DNA from: Sequoia sempervirens
Lineage: Eukaryota; Streptophyta; Pinopsida; Cupressales; Cupressaceae
Assembly (NCBI GenBank): GCA_007258455.2
Contig: VDFB02373365.1
Span: 217,305,765-217,369,764, forward strand
DNA length: 64,000 nt
Direction of reading: 5' to 3'
Positions 46,871-60,600 of this stretch are shown here, one piece after another (position 1 is the stretch's first letter; each line of letters opens with the position of its first letter). The notes beneath the pieces were generated by a model. That model ran no database searches. It worked only from the letters and a program-made list of their open reading frames with translations, and was not told the origin of the DNA. Position numbers and translations under genes: made by a program.

Positions 46871-49800
46871 TTATTTATTATTAGGAGGGGTAATCATCCC
46901 TAGCATTCCTTTGAGATGCTCAAAAGTATCCTTCTACAATGGCTTAGTAAAGATGTTTTCAATTTGTTCTTTTGTAGGCACATACTCCAATCTGACTTCT
47001 CTCTCATTCACTTTCTCCCTCAAGAAGTGAAACTTGATTGATATATGTTTAGTCTTAGAGTGTAGCACCGGATTCTTTTAAATTTTTATTGCACTTGAAT
47101 TTTCACTGTATATGGAAGTAGGCTCTTCATATATCACTTTGATATCTTTCAACATTTTTTTCATCCATATCACTTGAGTACAATTATTTTCAGTAGAAAT
47201 ATATTATGCTTCAGTAGTAGATAGAGAAATGGAATTCTACTTTTTACTCAACCAGGACACTAGCTTCTTCCCTAGGAAGAAAGCACCACCACTAGTACTT
47301 TTTCTATCATCTACATCTCTAGCCCAATCTACATCAGTATATGCACTCAAAGTGAGATCATCATCCTTTGGATACCAAATTCCAAAGTCAACTGTTCCTT
47401 TCAGATATCTGAAGATTCTCTTAACAACCGTCACATGTGATTCTTTTGGATCAGCCTAAAACCTAGCAACCATACATACAACATTTATAATATCTGGTCT
47501 AGTTAGAGTTAAATAGAGCAATCCACTGACCATTAACCTATATCTAGTTTGATTCACCTTAGGAAAATCATCATTCTATGTTAGCTTGCATTCGATCACC
47601 ATGGGAATACCAACAGGATTTGATTCTTCCATCCCAAATTTCTTCAGTAGCTCTCTCACATAATTGGACTAAGATATGAAATTCCCTTGTCTAATTGGGT
47701 AACTTTCAATCCCAAAAATAACTTCATCTCTCCAATCATACTCATCTCAAATTCACCCTTCATCTCATCAGCAAACTTCATACATAGATTGTCATCTCCT
47801 CCAAAAATGATGTCATCAACAAAAACTTCTATAATTAACTCTTTATCTTGATCGAATTTGAAATATAAGTTGCTATCAATAGTACCTTTAGTGAATCCAA
47901 GCTTCAGTAAGTATTTGTCCAATCTGACATACCAGGCTCTGGGGGCTTGCTTAAGTCCATATAGAGCTTTCTTCAAGCAGCAAACCATATCTTCCTTGCC
48001 AGTTAGCTAAAATCCATCTGGTTGTTCAATGTATACTTCTTCTAGTTCTCCATTCAAAAATGCCGACTTCACATCCATTTGATAGAATTTATAGTTATTG
48101 TATGCAACATAAGTAAGAAATAGTCTAACAGCTTCAATTCTGGAAATAGGGGAAAAGTTTTCTTCAAAATCAACACCTTCCATTTGAGAATACCCTTTAC
48201 ATACCAGTCTTGCTTTATTTCGAACCACTTCACCTTGTTCATTCAACTTGTTCCAAAACACCCATTTAGTACCAATCACACTTTTATCTTTAGGTCTAGG
48301 AACCAGTGTCCACATGTCATTCTTTTTAATCTGTGTCAGCTCTTCCTTCATAGCTTACATCTAGTGTTCGTCTTGGTAGGCTTCAGTGACATCTTTAGGT
48401 TCAATCTTGGAAATTAAGCAATACTCTTCTGCAATCTTTCTTCTAGTCTGTACACCTTTATTCTTATCTACTATAATTTGACTTTTAGGATGATTTATCT
48501 TTACATACCTTGGAGTTTTGGTACTTTCACGAGCTTCTGGTTCTTCTAATCTTTCTTCTGTACTTGCACTTGTTTGTGCTTCTTGACTTACTTGATTTAC
48601 CATAATGAATTGAGGTTGCTTTACTGGAACATATGGAATAATCTAAATTTGGTTCTGTGTCTGAGAATTCTTGCCTTGGATTCTATTGTCTTCATTTGAA
48701 TTATAACCATGATATCTGGATGATTTGGCAGAGTCCTCATCAACTCTAACATTCGCATTCTCAACCATCTTTGTCAGTCTTTTGTTATAGCACTGGTAGG
48801 CCTTGCTTTTAGTAGAGTAACCTAAAATTATTCCTTCATCACTTCTTGCATCAAACTTTCCTATATCATCATCTCTCTTGATATAACATTTTCTTCCAAA
48901 GATCTTAAAATATTTAACAATAGGCTTATAACCAAACCATAGCTCAAAAGGGGTCTTACCAGAATTACCATTAACATTTACCCAATTTAAAGCATACACA
49001 ACAGTGCTTATAGCTTCACTCCAATAGATCTGGGGCACATTTCCTTCTATCATCATTGTTCTAGTAGCATCCAAATTTTTTCTATTATTTCTCTCTACAA
49101 CTCCATTTTTGTGAGGGGTTCGGGGAGTAGATAACTGTCTTCTGATTTCATGTTCTTCACAAAAAGAGTTAAACTCCCTGGAGGTGAAATCACCACCTTT
49201 TTCAGATCTCAGACACTTGATTTTTAGACCTTTCTCATTCTCTTCCATAGCCTTGAAACTTTTGAACTTCTCTAGTGCTTCAAATTTTTCTCTTAAGAAG
49301 GAAACCCATATCATTCTAGAGTAATCATCAATAATCAGCATAAAGTACCTTTCTCCATGAATACTTCTAACTTTGGAAGGACCACAAAGATCAGTATGTA
49401 ATAGCTCCAATAGATCATTTGAATGAAATTTTTTGCTTTGGAAGGAGACTCTAGTCTGTTTACCCATCTAACACTCCTTACAAATTGTGTTAGTAGGCTT
49501 CACTAACTTAGGTAGATCTCTTACTGCTTGAGTGGAACTTACCTTGACAATGTTATCAAAATTTACATGACAGAGTCTCCTATGCCACAACCACCTTTCA
49601 TCTACTTGAGCAATTAAACAACTCACACTAGTAGAATTTAGGTGAGAAATGTTACCTTTTATCTTTCTACCTGTAGCAATCATATTTCTAGAACTTCCAC
49701 ATATCTTGCATCTTCCATCTTTGAATTGTATATCATAGCCTTTTTCCACCATCTATCCAACAATCAAAAGATTTTGCTTCAAGCCTTCAACATAAAGAAC

Positions 49801-51002
49801 ATCATCAGTGTTATCCTTACCACCAAGACAAATAGAACCTCTACCATGAATCACACCAGCATTGTTGTCTCCAAATCTTACAACACCACCATCATACTTC
49901 TCTAGACTTACAAATTTTTTTCTCACCTGTCACATGATGTGAGCATCCACTATTAATAACCCACTCATCCTTTTCTTCAACTTGGGCTACAAGAGCTTTC
50001 ACATATTTAGTAGATTCAGTAGACAAAGGACTATTTTCAACGGTAGCAATGAAAACCCATTCATCAAGTCATTTCCATTATCTTTATCAAAGTAACATTT
50101 CTTTTGGAATCTATACTTGTTAGGGCTAGATATAGGAACTCTTTCAGGACATCTTGATGCAAAATGACCTATTTTACTACAAGAAAACATTTAATAGGCA
50201 ACACTCCTTCATACTTACCTTTTCCTCTACCTTTTTTCTTTACAATCAATGCTTCCAATTCTTCTACCTCTCTTTCTTTATCTTCAATTTGTTTTAGTTC
50301 TTCATCATACTTGGATATCTTCCTAGAACATTCTCCCATACCATATATTTGCTTGTTACTTCTAGATATAGTAGCCTTGAATACAGATTCAATCTTCAGA
50401 ATAGATTCACCAAATTCACTTAATTCAAAAGTAGCAAGCTTACCAACCAGCATGTCTCTTGTCATCTTTGTTACTGATATGAGCTCTTCAATAGTGCGAG
50501 CCTTCAATTTGTAAGAGGGAGGCAAGGATCTGAGTATCTTAGCCACAATTTCATCCTCATCCAAAGAACCACCAACACGTCTAATACCCATCACTATTCC
50601 ATTTACTCTTTGCATAAAAGAAGTGATATTTTAATCTTCACCCATCTTCAAATTATCATACTTGCATTCCAAACTCCGTAGCTTAGCCATCTTCACCTAT
50701 GCATCTCCTTCATACAAAGTTTCTAGCTTCATCCAAATCTCATGAGCTATCTGCAATCCTATCACATTTTCCATCTCCAAATCTGTTAGAGCACTTGCCA
50801 AAGCTTCAATAGCCCTGCTATTGTTTTCAACATCTTTCATCTCATCAGTAGTGGAGGGACCATTACGAGGAATAACATATGGATCTTTTGTAATCTTCTA
50901 GAAAGCTTCACCAATACACCTTAGGTGACATTGCACCCTAACTTTCCACAATGAGTAGTTAGTTCCATCAAATCTAGGACTATTCTTCTTGTATGTTGCC
51001 AT
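46871..51002 (-). pseudogene. Copia gag-pol polyprotein, decayed
   Basis: Starts at ATG 51002 (MATYKKNSPRFDGTNYSLWK). The capsid part runs to about 50200, then a zinc knuckle near 50190 (SCSKIGHFASRC) that a one-base loss splits from its first Cys. A GAG-pre-integrase region with HxxxxC...CxxC (WLWHRRLCHVNF) is at 49470-49750. The integrase core at 49467-48643 has LHTDLCGP and the final Glu in NGVVERNN, but the middle acidic residue of DD35E is Glu (LRSEKGGD) where Asp is expected. RT follows at 48351-47656 with FVDDIIFGG, then RNase H near 47434-46871 (DVDWARDVDDRKSTSG, LFTKPL-like end). Breaks: stop at about 50889, shift near 50185, stops near 49998, 49470, 48640, 48357, 48005, 47670, and a shift between 47656 and 47434. 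The protease region is poorly preserved. Confidence 0.88.
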
Positions 51003-51043
51003 CTCAGATCACCTCAAGCTTTTAGTCTTCTTCAGAGGAACCT

Positions 51044-51055
51044 TCTCTGATACCA
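51044..51055 (-). other. Primer-binding site of the Copia element
   Basis: TCTCTGATACCA, complement of TGGTATCAGAGA, two bases from the 5' LTR. Initiator-Met tRNA type. Confidence 0.85.
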
Positions 51056-51057
51056 AT

Positions 51058-52132
51058 TGTTGGAAAAATAAGGACAAAAAACTAAGAGGGGGGTGAATTA
51101 GTTGTCACAAAATAATAAAATTTTCAAACTTTACTTAACTTAATCTTAGATTTGATGAATAAGCAATTAACACATTAGAGAGACAGAGAACACCAAGATT
51201 ACAAAGGGGCTCACTTCCCAACAATACAGAATATGATTAAATCTGGAGGGTACAAATTGAGAAAACAACTTCTGCACAAGCCTGATTATAGTTCCAATTA
51301 AGCAAATAAAAATCTTTCACTTTTCACTCAAACTACTTCACACTTCACTCAAGATTCTTCTACTCCACAATCGAAAGATATTCACATATACACACATAGG
51401 AGCACACCCAACACACGAAGCACACTTTGCATTGATGAAACAATCGCTCTTATATATCTGCAACATGAGATTACATCAACAACTTAGTCGACTAGAAAAA
51501 TAAAATATATTTGCAATGTCAGCCCAAAATTACAATTAAAATTTCAATGTGGATCTAAACACCCTCAACCAAAACAATGATGCGACCCAAAACAATATTC
51601 ACGAGTGCACCAAACATTCAAATTCTACTTTTCAAGGATCCACAACACGTTACCACCATCATGTCGGCCAGTAACATGAAAACCTAAATGTGCACAAAAA
51701 AAATCTTCAACCACAAGCACACCGATCAATGTGGATGTACCACAAAGATAGAGAATGATGTAGAGACATCCAAGAACACCAAGAAACAACAAAGAAACAT
51801 TCACATCAACTAGAGTTACTAGAATCACACAAACTTCACTCAAGAATGCTGACAGAGACCACAACTCGATCAAATCTATACACAGACCTCTGAAACTTCT
51901 GGTAGATGATCTAGATACTCTAAAAAATAAACCCTTTTGTCCACAATAGCTGATCTTTAACGTATAGAATAAGACACCTTCATGACCTGCGCAGTTCCAC
52001 TGGGAACTTGGAACACTTTATTTTACAATTTTCTCAATATCCTCGACATATACAACCTTCAATGCACTAAATGCTAATAGTTTTTACATCAATGACAACC
52101 ACATATCAGCAACACATCCATAATATCCAACA
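51058..52132 (-). repeat. 5' LTR of the Copia element, with internal deletion
   Basis: 1075 bp, TGTTGGAAAAAT to TATCCAACA on the plus strand. Relative to the 3' LTR it lacks the stretch that contains the TTTTTCCCCTAATAGGG block and its surroundings (R/U5 side), at the junction AACACCAAGATTACAAAGG near 51190. Confidence 0.88.
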
Positions 52133-52137
52133 AATAT

Positions 52138-54253
52138 TTCCCAAATAAATTTATTCTTAGAATATTCTTCTACTTTATGTGGTTTAGTCCTATGGTAATT
52201 TTTTCATTTCATCATACTCCTTGATACCTATGTGCTAACACTTAGTATGAATCTTAATAATATTGATAAGAATGTTAATGGACTATTATATACAAACTCA
52301 ATTGTTTTAAATTACTTATAAAAATGGATCCTTATTGCTAATTAAAAAATATGGGAAGATATACCATGCTAAGATGCCTAAAGAATAAATCCAAGTATAT
52401 AATACCATATTAGATTAATAAACCATGATACTTAGACAATAGACATTAACTCCAATATATGCACAAATTTATGCATAAATCAACATAGAACAAGTAGTTA
52501 TGATTTATCATTATTAAAAATGTAACTGTGCAAATTAAAATAAAATAATAGTTTTTTTAGCTCAACAAATAATGATAGGGAAATGTCCACATGTTAGCTC
52601 AACTAATTGACCTATCTTCCCAGTTTCTAGTACTATATGTGAAAAAGATATCATATTCTAAAAACTAAAATCTTTTCACCCCGATATTTTTCTTGACATG
52701 ATCTAATTATCATAGGTTTTATAATGATAAAATCCATCCTTATTTAATTCAACTACTTATAGCTTTATATCAAAAATTAGTAATGGATACTGACTTTTAT
52801 AAATACCATTGGTGATTTTTTGGATTATAAGGTTCATTTTCTCCTAGGTTAATTCTCTTGATGAGATTCTTTTACAAATATATGTGAAACAATGAAGATA
52901 TATTTCATTATGCATCACGTTGATTTTATTCACCTTCATAATTTAAGATCTAATGAAATCAATAATTCATAGATTATCTTTAGATGATTTTCAAATGTGT
53001 GATTGAATGTTCTTAATTACAACCAAGTATACAAATCAAAATAATTTAGACCTAATTTGATTATAATGACTAGTAGATTAATTATTCGTAAGTAATTTTA
53101 AATTTTAAAAGTAAAGTGACTATATATATATATAACTTTTATAGCTAATTGATTTTAATTTGAAAAGATGAATAAAATGAATTTCATGCATAATGAAAGA
53201 TCCCTTCATCTTTGTTGAGAAAATGTCTCAACCTTACTTTGTTTTTAATTTATTAAATGGAAATTTGTAATTATCTTTTAGTTACCATGAGAGTTGCTAA
53301 ATGTAACTGACAACTTGAAAAGTGTTTTAATTGTCAAATTAGAAAGAGCATGAAAAAAAGGGAAAATAAATGTGAGTTTGGAAAAAGATAAAACAATTTT
53401 TTTAGTTCAATATGCACATTACTAAAAAATGGATGAAATCACAAGTTGGAGGAGAAAGTTTCTTTTCTTTGTGATCTATGACTAAATGGTTTTGGAAACC
53501 ATTCTTGATTTGATTTGTGTTTTCTCTCATACTTATATATTTAGTGCTTTAGTTGAAGAGAAAACAAGTTAATAATAGCACATAGATACCTAATATATCT
53601 TTATGATTTAAATAATACTAATTCATTTAGAAAATAAAATCTCTATCAATAATAATGGATATTTAAAAATCAACCACAAAATATTTGAAAGTGACCAAAA
53701 AAAACTGAGCTAGTGTAACTATCGCATTTCAATTTTCATTAAAATCTGAACCCTTTATTTAAATCTATTAGTATCCAAATTGGGTTTCAATTAATATAGG
53801 GTTAGGTTACTTCACAACTATCAATATTTTAGATAATATAGGGTTAATTTACTTCTTACTAGACGAAGAGGAGATAATAGATTAGATCAAAGTAAAAAAG
53901 CTCGAAGAGATATGACCAAAATTATTAAATAATTATTAAATGATCAAGAGGTGTGATTGAGCAAAAAGAAAATAGTAGAAAAGTTGGAATGGAGTCTAAG
54001 TTTGGAATCAAATGATTTCCAATGGAACACTTTGAACTAAGTTAAGTTCTGATGCGTTGCATTTAATAAGCAAAGCCCGAAAGCATTATATTTGTAGGAT
54101 GTGGGTATTGCAACAAGTGAAATCAGGAAGTGTTCTCAATGGAAGTGTTGAAGCTGAATAGATTAGATATTTTTTTCTGATTTTTGCTTGGAAAGCATGT
54201 TTGAATGCTACAACAAATGATAATAGTCATAATTGCCCTGGAGATGCAAACAG
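52138..54253. other. AT-rich intergenic DNA, no gene seen
   Basis: About 2.1 kb with no supported frame. A (TA)n run lies near 53121-53133. I see no element ends apart from the flanking LTRs. Confidence 0.55.
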
Positions 54254-54834
54254 TGTTGGGAAAAAGGAACCTGACTATAGTGGGGAAAAGAATGAAAACA
54301 TAGACTAAAGAGACAAGGAGACAAGGAGGTAGAATAATATATTTGATTTCATTCATGCACTAAAGATTACAATAAAAAATATTATAGACAAAACTCAGAG
54401 AAAAAGTTTTGTGTATTCTTCATACAAAAACTGCGCATATTTTGGTGCACTGGAGCTTACTGTGTGTTGCTGCGTGTTGGATATATTCTAGAGCACTAAA
54501 GCACAACTTTGTGTCAATGTCCTCTATTGCTACAGGTTCTCCTAAACATTCCCTTCACAGTTCTGCTCAACATTCCTCATTTTTTTTTGCTACAAAAAAC
54601 TATCTCCTTCTATAGAATAAACATTTTATTCTTCTTTTGTCTTTTGTTGCCCTTTCCAAAATTGGCACTCAATTTCAAATTCACCTACTAGAGTTAAATT
54701 GTTGTCAAAGTACATTTGTTTGGATAGAAAATATCTGTTAGTGAAAAAATGGGGAATGATCCAAGGTGGATCTCCTTTGACTGGGCATTAAATGCATCTA
54801 CTCGTTGCTACTTAGGATATTAAATATTCCAACA
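54254..54834 (-). repeat. Probable 3' LTR of a truncated Copia element
   Basis: Plus-strand TGTTGGGAAAAAGG to TATTCCAACA, about 581 bp. Next to it the minus-strand sequence AAGAGGGAG is a polypurine tract of Copia type. No partner LTR is present to confirm the ends, so the left boundary rests on the terminal TGTTGG alone. Confidence 0.6.
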
Positions 54835-54889
54835 CTCCCTCTTAATCTCGAGCTATTTTGATTTTCATCATCATTTAAAATTTCTATAG

Positions 54890-55080
54890 CAAAGCTTTTG
54901 GAGCAAGGTTTCCAGAGCATCAGTCCCTGTTTTTCATCACTTTGCAAAGTTTCCGGAGCACCAGAGCAAAGATTCTGGAGCATCGGAGAAAAATTTCTGG
55001 AGCATACTTGTTTGCACCTATTTTGATTTCTGGCACCTTTTTGAGTTTCCAGAAATGAATTTCTGGAGCATCTGCAATTT
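54890..55080. repeat. Repeated TTTCTGGAGCA motif in the Copia spacer
   Basis: Between the polypurine tract and the end of the pol frame, variants of TTTC(T/C)GGAGCA(T/C) occur about seven times, for example near 54899, 54914, 54952, 54973, 54994 and 55059. The spacing is roughly 15-60 bases. It lies in untranslated sequence upstream of the 3' LTR. Confidence 0.6.
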
Positions 55081-55115
55081 TTTGTGTTTTAAAGAACTAA
55101 AGTTCTGGTGCATTC

Positions 55116-56650
55116 CTACACACCAAGCCTATTTCTTAGGCATTCAAAGGGTTCTTTTGACAATTCCTTTGTGAAAATATCAATGAGTTGCTACTCAAAT
55201 CTGCAAAACTGAAGTTGAATCTCCCCATACTCCACCAACTCCCTTATGAAATGGTAGCAGATTTCAATGTGCTTGCTTCATCCATAAAAGACAGGATTCT
55301 TAGTCAATGCAATAGAAGACATGATGTCACAAAATATGGTCGTACCACCTTCTTACTACTCATTCAAATCTGCAAGGATTCTTCTAAGCCAAATTGCCTA
55401 ACATGTTGCATTTGCTGCTATGTACTCCGCTTTAGCTATGGAGAATGAAACTGTGGACTACTTCTTTGATGCCCATGATATTGCTCCTAAACCCATGTAG
55501 AACAAATATCCTGATGTACTCTTCCTATCATCTACATTTCCTACCCAATCACTATCTGTGTATCCAATCAACCGAAACTCACTGGAGGCGATATACATTA
55601 TTCCATCGCCTTTTGTACCATTGAAATACCTTAGAATTATTTTTTCTGCTTGCTAGTGTGTGTCTTTAGGTTGCTCCATGAACCTAGAAATCAAGCTTAC
55701 TGCATACATCAAATCAGGTCTTGTTGCTATCAAATACATGAGGCTTCCAACCATTCTCTTGTAGAGGGTTGGGTTAACATCACTATTGTTGTCCTCTTTG
55801 CTTAATTTCAAACCTGTAGCTGTTGGGGTTGGTTTTCTATCCAACATTCTAAATCTCTTCAAGATTTGTTTAGCATAATTTTTTTTGTGAAATAAAGATG
55901 CCACGATCTGTTTGTTGGACCCCTATGCCTAGGAAATATTTTAGCAAACCTAGGTCTTTCATTTCAAACTCATTTTTCATTTCCTCTTTGAAATCAACAA
56001 TGAAAATATTACTATTTCTTGTGAAAATTAAATCATCTACAAACAAAAAACTAATAAGAATCTCACCATTGGCTACCTTGATGTAGAGTATGGGATCACT
56101 ACCACTTTTGCTAAATCCATTGCTCAAACGGTATGAATCAATTTTGTTGTACCATACCCATGGTGCTTGTTTCATCCCATAAAGAGCTTTCTGGAGCCTA
56201 TAGACTTTGTCTTCTTTTCTTGGGACTTCATAGCCAGGTGGCTTCTCCACATACACCTCTTCTTTTAGAACTCCATTCAAGAAGGTTGATTTCACATCCA
56301 TTTGAAATACTTTCCATTTATGTTGGGCTATAATTTCTAGGACTGTCTGCACTGCTTCTAGCCTTGCAACTAGTGCATATGTTTCATTGTAATCTCTTCC
56401 AGGCTACAATTTGTATCCCTTAACAACCAACCTTGATTTATACCTTTCAACCTTACCATTAGTAGTGCATTTCATCTTATATACCCACTTAACACCAATG
56501 ATTGATTTACCTTTGGGTAAATCAGTGAGCTCCCATGTTTTGTTTCTCACTATAGTGTCCAGCTCTTCATCTATGGCTTGTTGATGGTATTTTCTGCACA
56601 GCAACAACTCAGACAGAATACAATATTCTATCTCTCTTGAAAGGTAATCC
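55116..56650 (-). pseudogene. Copia RT/RNase H fragment, 5'-truncated
   Basis: Minus strand. The frame 56650-56404 has QAIDEELDTIVRNKTWEL and IGVKWVYK, the start of Copia RT. A TAG near 56404 precedes 56352-55870 with FQMDVKSTFLNG, LYGMKQAPWVWY and the catalytic box FLFVDDLIF. After a frameshift near 55885 comes YKRMVGSLMYLIATRPDL, then RNase H (YTDSDWVGNVDDRKSTSGY, AKAEYIAA) and the terminal IDIFTKELSKEPFECLRNRLGV with its stop at 55116. Gag, protease and integrase are absent; homology ends abruptly near 56650, where another element begins. It belongs to a different Copia lineage from the element at 45321-52132 (different 3' spacer and LTR). Confidence 0.85.
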
Positions 56651-56664
56651 TCAACAATAAATTA

Positions 56665-57666
56665 TGAAAAAATCACCCCAAGGTCTCTCGGGTGTCAAGT
56701 CATGACAATGCATAAACAACTCAGATAATATGTGAAAATGCTAGTAATCACAATCGGACCTTACTACAAGCAAACTGTATCCTTCCAATTTATCAGATTG
56801 TGCAATATGATGATCTTAAATCCTAAGTCTAACCAAATGATAAAGAAATAGCAAAAGATAAGGGTGCAAGAATATGATAAGGTCTAAACTATTCCTAGAA
56901 TGAACAATGCAAATAATAGATATCAGGAATGGACCAATCTCAGATAACCAATTCTTGATCAACCCACAATGCAATATCACAAGAACAGTGCAATCTTCTA
57001 AGGTATATAGATTTTCAAATCATAGATATTCATCCACAATCAAACTTAAGCACATAAATATATGGTCCAGGTTGACTTCACCAGCCTACTACAATCAGAT
57101 AGTTACTGGGAGTATAGACTAGAGATTGCTACAAACATTCCAAATATGAAATCATGAACATCATTCACCAAACTAATCTAATTCCAAGACACTAAATTCT
57201 AAATCTTTAAGCAATTTGAAAGATGAAACAATAGAGACCATGCAAGATAAGCTAACACAAAATATTTCACCAGGAAAACCACAATGCCTTCAATTATATT
57301 AGATCACCAGAATGCTACAACAATTCCACTGTTTTGTTACAATATTTGCTTCAAGAAATTTACTACTACTCCTACTACAAAATGCTCTAGCTCTTACTGA
57401 TCTAACTTATCTCTGTTATCTTTTCTCTATCTCTAGCCCTTTACAATGAGGCATGAATGCCTTTTTATAACAAATTCTCAAGATATGTCGGCCTAGCCAA
57501 ACATTTACAAAATAAAACAGCCAAAACAAGTCGGCCTTAGGAATTTCAAAATAAGGCACACATTAATGCCGATACATCATCAAGGTCGGCCTAGACACAC
57601 TCCCCAATGTAGCCCAGATCAATACATGCCCTATAATAATAGGGAAGCACAAATCTCAAAAGAGCA
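56665..57666 (-). repeat. Possible 3' LTR downstream of ORF D
   Basis: Minus strand. It would start TGCTCTTTTGAG right after the purine-rich end of ORF D and end GGGGTGATTTTTTCA near 56665. Inside are a TATA-like TTATAAAAAGGC (near 57460) and a block GCATTGTGGTTTTCCTGG then TATTTTGTGTTAGC (near 57260-57300) that recalls the R/U5 block of the other Copia LTRs. GGCCGAC motifs are also shared with element A's LTR. No second copy was found in the window, so both ends are inferred. Confidence 0.4.
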
Positions 57667-60600
57667 TTAACTACCACCCCCCTTATCCTTACTCTGGGCC
57701 AACGATCCCTGAACCCTCAAAAACACTTTATCTAGCTCGGTGACAGGTGGCAAAGGCAAGATCCTAAGTCAGCACTCAATGGAGTCAATCTCCTCCTTTG
57801 ACTATTTAACAACCTTATTCCAATCATCCTTATGCGCTTGATACTTATCCATCACTTCCAAGTAGGTTGCTGCATCATCCAGTTGGTGTCCTGTTATGAC
57901 ATTCTCAGAATCTGGGGTGTACACATCATGCCACCATTCCCTTAGTTGTTCCAGGCTCAGGTACTTAGGAGAAATCTTCCTCCTACTAGTCATAACCTCA
58001 AAAAATGCAATACATCCCTCATACACTCCAGTCAGGTCACCATCTATCAACTTCTTTCACTTTTGAATCTTCCTCATGGCCTTCTGACGAATCTGCAAAG
58101 CCTCAAACCATTCCCAAGGCTCATTGAGTCTGGAGGAAGAAAGGATCCCATCTGCAACCAACTGATCTTTTCCATATTCCATAATTACTTTGGACTTCTG
58201 CAGCAGGAGATCAATATCCTCCTTATCATGGGATAGCACATATTCCAATAGTACCTTGGCTCTAACCACATCTTTCCCAACTAAAAGGATATCCTTGATT
58301 GCATTGTCTCCTCTTACATGCACATCCTTTAACCAATCCATTGTAGTTTGAGCAGAGGCTTTCATCTTTTCAATCTCAGAAATAGTTTCCTTGGGTAGAA
58401 AACCAGGAGTAGCAAAGGAAGATGGGTGAAGAGATTGCAGAGGTTTCATCACCTCTTCCAAACATTTCTTAAGTCTCTCATTTTCCTTTCTCAGCTCATG
58501 CTTGGTCTGAGTCTCTTTCCTTAATCTGCCAACTATCACAGCACTGGACCCTTCATATTCTTCAATATCATGCTCTACAGAAGCCTGTCCAAGGTTGAAA
58601 GTATGCACATTATAATCCTCACCAGTGACATCTTCTCTAGTCTTGTCTGCAGCAGGGGTAGCAATGTGGATAACTCTATTATTTACTTCATCCCTTTCTA
58701 TCCTTGAAACCACTTTAGTTTCCTTCTTCTTCTTACCTTTACCGATCTTAGACAACATCTCATCCCAATCCAAAGGAGTGTCTTCAACAACATCTTGTTT
58801 CTTCCCTGTAATCTCCTTTTCAAGCCAATCCGAGACAATAGTTTCCACCCAGATTTCCTCTATTTTTGCCTCTTCATGCTGTTCTGTTGTTTTATCCTCT
58901 TCCTTTTCAGGGAACTACTCAGCTTGATCACCTATTTCAATCTCTACTTCTTGCACCGGCGATGGGGTTCTAACAGGAATATTTTCCTTTTCAGGTGATC
59001 CATTACCTTTGCTACTTGCTGGAGAATCTTCATATTGTACTAGTGGAGAAGGGTGCTTTTCTACCTCTTCTACTTCAAGCTCAGTTGCCATACCAAAGAG
59101 CTCTCCTTCCTTGAAAGGTTATGCCTCTCTGCTAGTCTCATGTTCCTCTAGAGTCTCTTGCTCAAGCATGCTTGGCGAAGGGGAAGTAGCCCTAGGTTGC
59201 TCCACAATGGGTGTCTTTGGAGGAGGATCCATCTTTTGCACAATTTCCTTAGGGGATGGAGTCCTTGATCTCCTCGAATAAACCTTTGTCTTTTCCCCAA
59301 AACTCTCCACATCCACAATTGGAGTCTCATCTTTAGAGGTATCCTGACCTTTCTTCTTTGAAACCCTAGTCGTTCTTGTCTTCTTTGGCGGTGGAGGAGC
59401 ATCCTCTTCTTCTGGCTTTCCAAATCCTTCCTCATCAGAGGACCTGCCTATTTTCAAGGCTCGACTCCTTTTCTTTCCTTTTGGCTTTCTTTTTGGTTCT
59501 GGCTCACTTTCTTTAGGGCCTCTAATTTTTATTTTGAAGGGTGAGCTCCTTTTGGTTTTCCCTTTGGGGTCATCTTCCCCAGATTCTTCTGAAGTAGACA
59601 TAGGATTGAGATTTCCCATCAAATTAAGGGTTCAGGGTACCTTCTCACTCTCCAACTCCCAAACCTTATGTTTTAGCCATGAAGTAGTGAATCTCATAAC
59701 AGGAGCCATTAGGTCTTCCAGCTTAGTTACCTCATCATCGTTCCAGTTTATCTCTCCAATTGATCTGTCCTTAACAAACTCATAGGCATGATCTTGCACT
59801 AGGTTTCCATCATCCTCTAGCTGGTCAGGGATTAACTTAACATTGTATTGCCTAATCACATCGACAGGAAGCCTAGAGTACCTTTTCTTCCTTGCCTCAA
59901 AATCATCTTTGATATTGGCCCAATAGTCTTCTAGGTCATCCTTATGACGGTACTCTTTGGTAGCCTTCTTCTGAGCTTCCCCGATGATATCAAAATTTGT
60001 CCTTTTGGAGTGGAAGGAGAAACCATGAGCTGCCAACTCATCACCTACTGCGTGTGCTGATTGAATGGAAGGGCACACCTCTGCTACGCCAATTCCAAGA
60101 GGGAAATCCCCACCAAAACCTGTTTTATGCTTTTCCTTTTTGACAATTGCATCAAATTCACAAATTTTTCTAACAATTTCCAATAGCACAATATGATCAG
60201 TGGGATACCTAGGTAACCTGTATGGAGCAGCTGGGCATCCATCAATTCTGATGTAAGAGAAGGTGGGAAACTGAATGAACTAGGCTCCATATCTCTTTAT
60301 CAATTCCTTCACTCCATCTGACAGTCTCACATGCTCCGCATTTTGAAGCATCCTAGTGATGTGCATCGTGAATGCATCATTGGCTCTTCAGTAATCCCGG
60401 TGTCCTAGGTGCAATTCTGGATATATTTCATAGACAATGTCCTATCCAAATGTCCCCTATGGATTCAAACCCCTATATGGGTAGAATCTAGCTAACACAT
60501 ACACCACATAGGAAGACATGGTGAACTTCTTTGTTTCTAGGACATCCCTTAATTGCTTGTCAATCACAGCACTAATAAGTCCTGCCCAATGGTAATTGGT

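Larger units (their letters stand above)
45321..52132 (-). mobile_element. Complete Ty1/Copia element with decayed gag-pol
   Basis: LTRs 45321-46576 and 51058-52132, target duplication AATAT at 45316-45320 and 52133-52137. The PBS complement (TCTCTGATACCA) is at 51044-51055 next to the right LTR and the polypurine complement (ATATCCCCCTTTGG) at 46577-46590 next to the left LTR, so it reads on the minus strand. Order gag, integrase, RT, RNase H is that of Copia. The 5' (right) LTR lacks about 165-180 bases present in the 3' LTR. Its LTRs share blocks with element A, including TTTTTCCCCTAATAGGGTTTCC and GAATGCA(T/A)GTGCATTCC, so this lineage is the likely source of trans-acting enzymes for element A. 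This copy itself is inactive. Confidence 0.93.
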
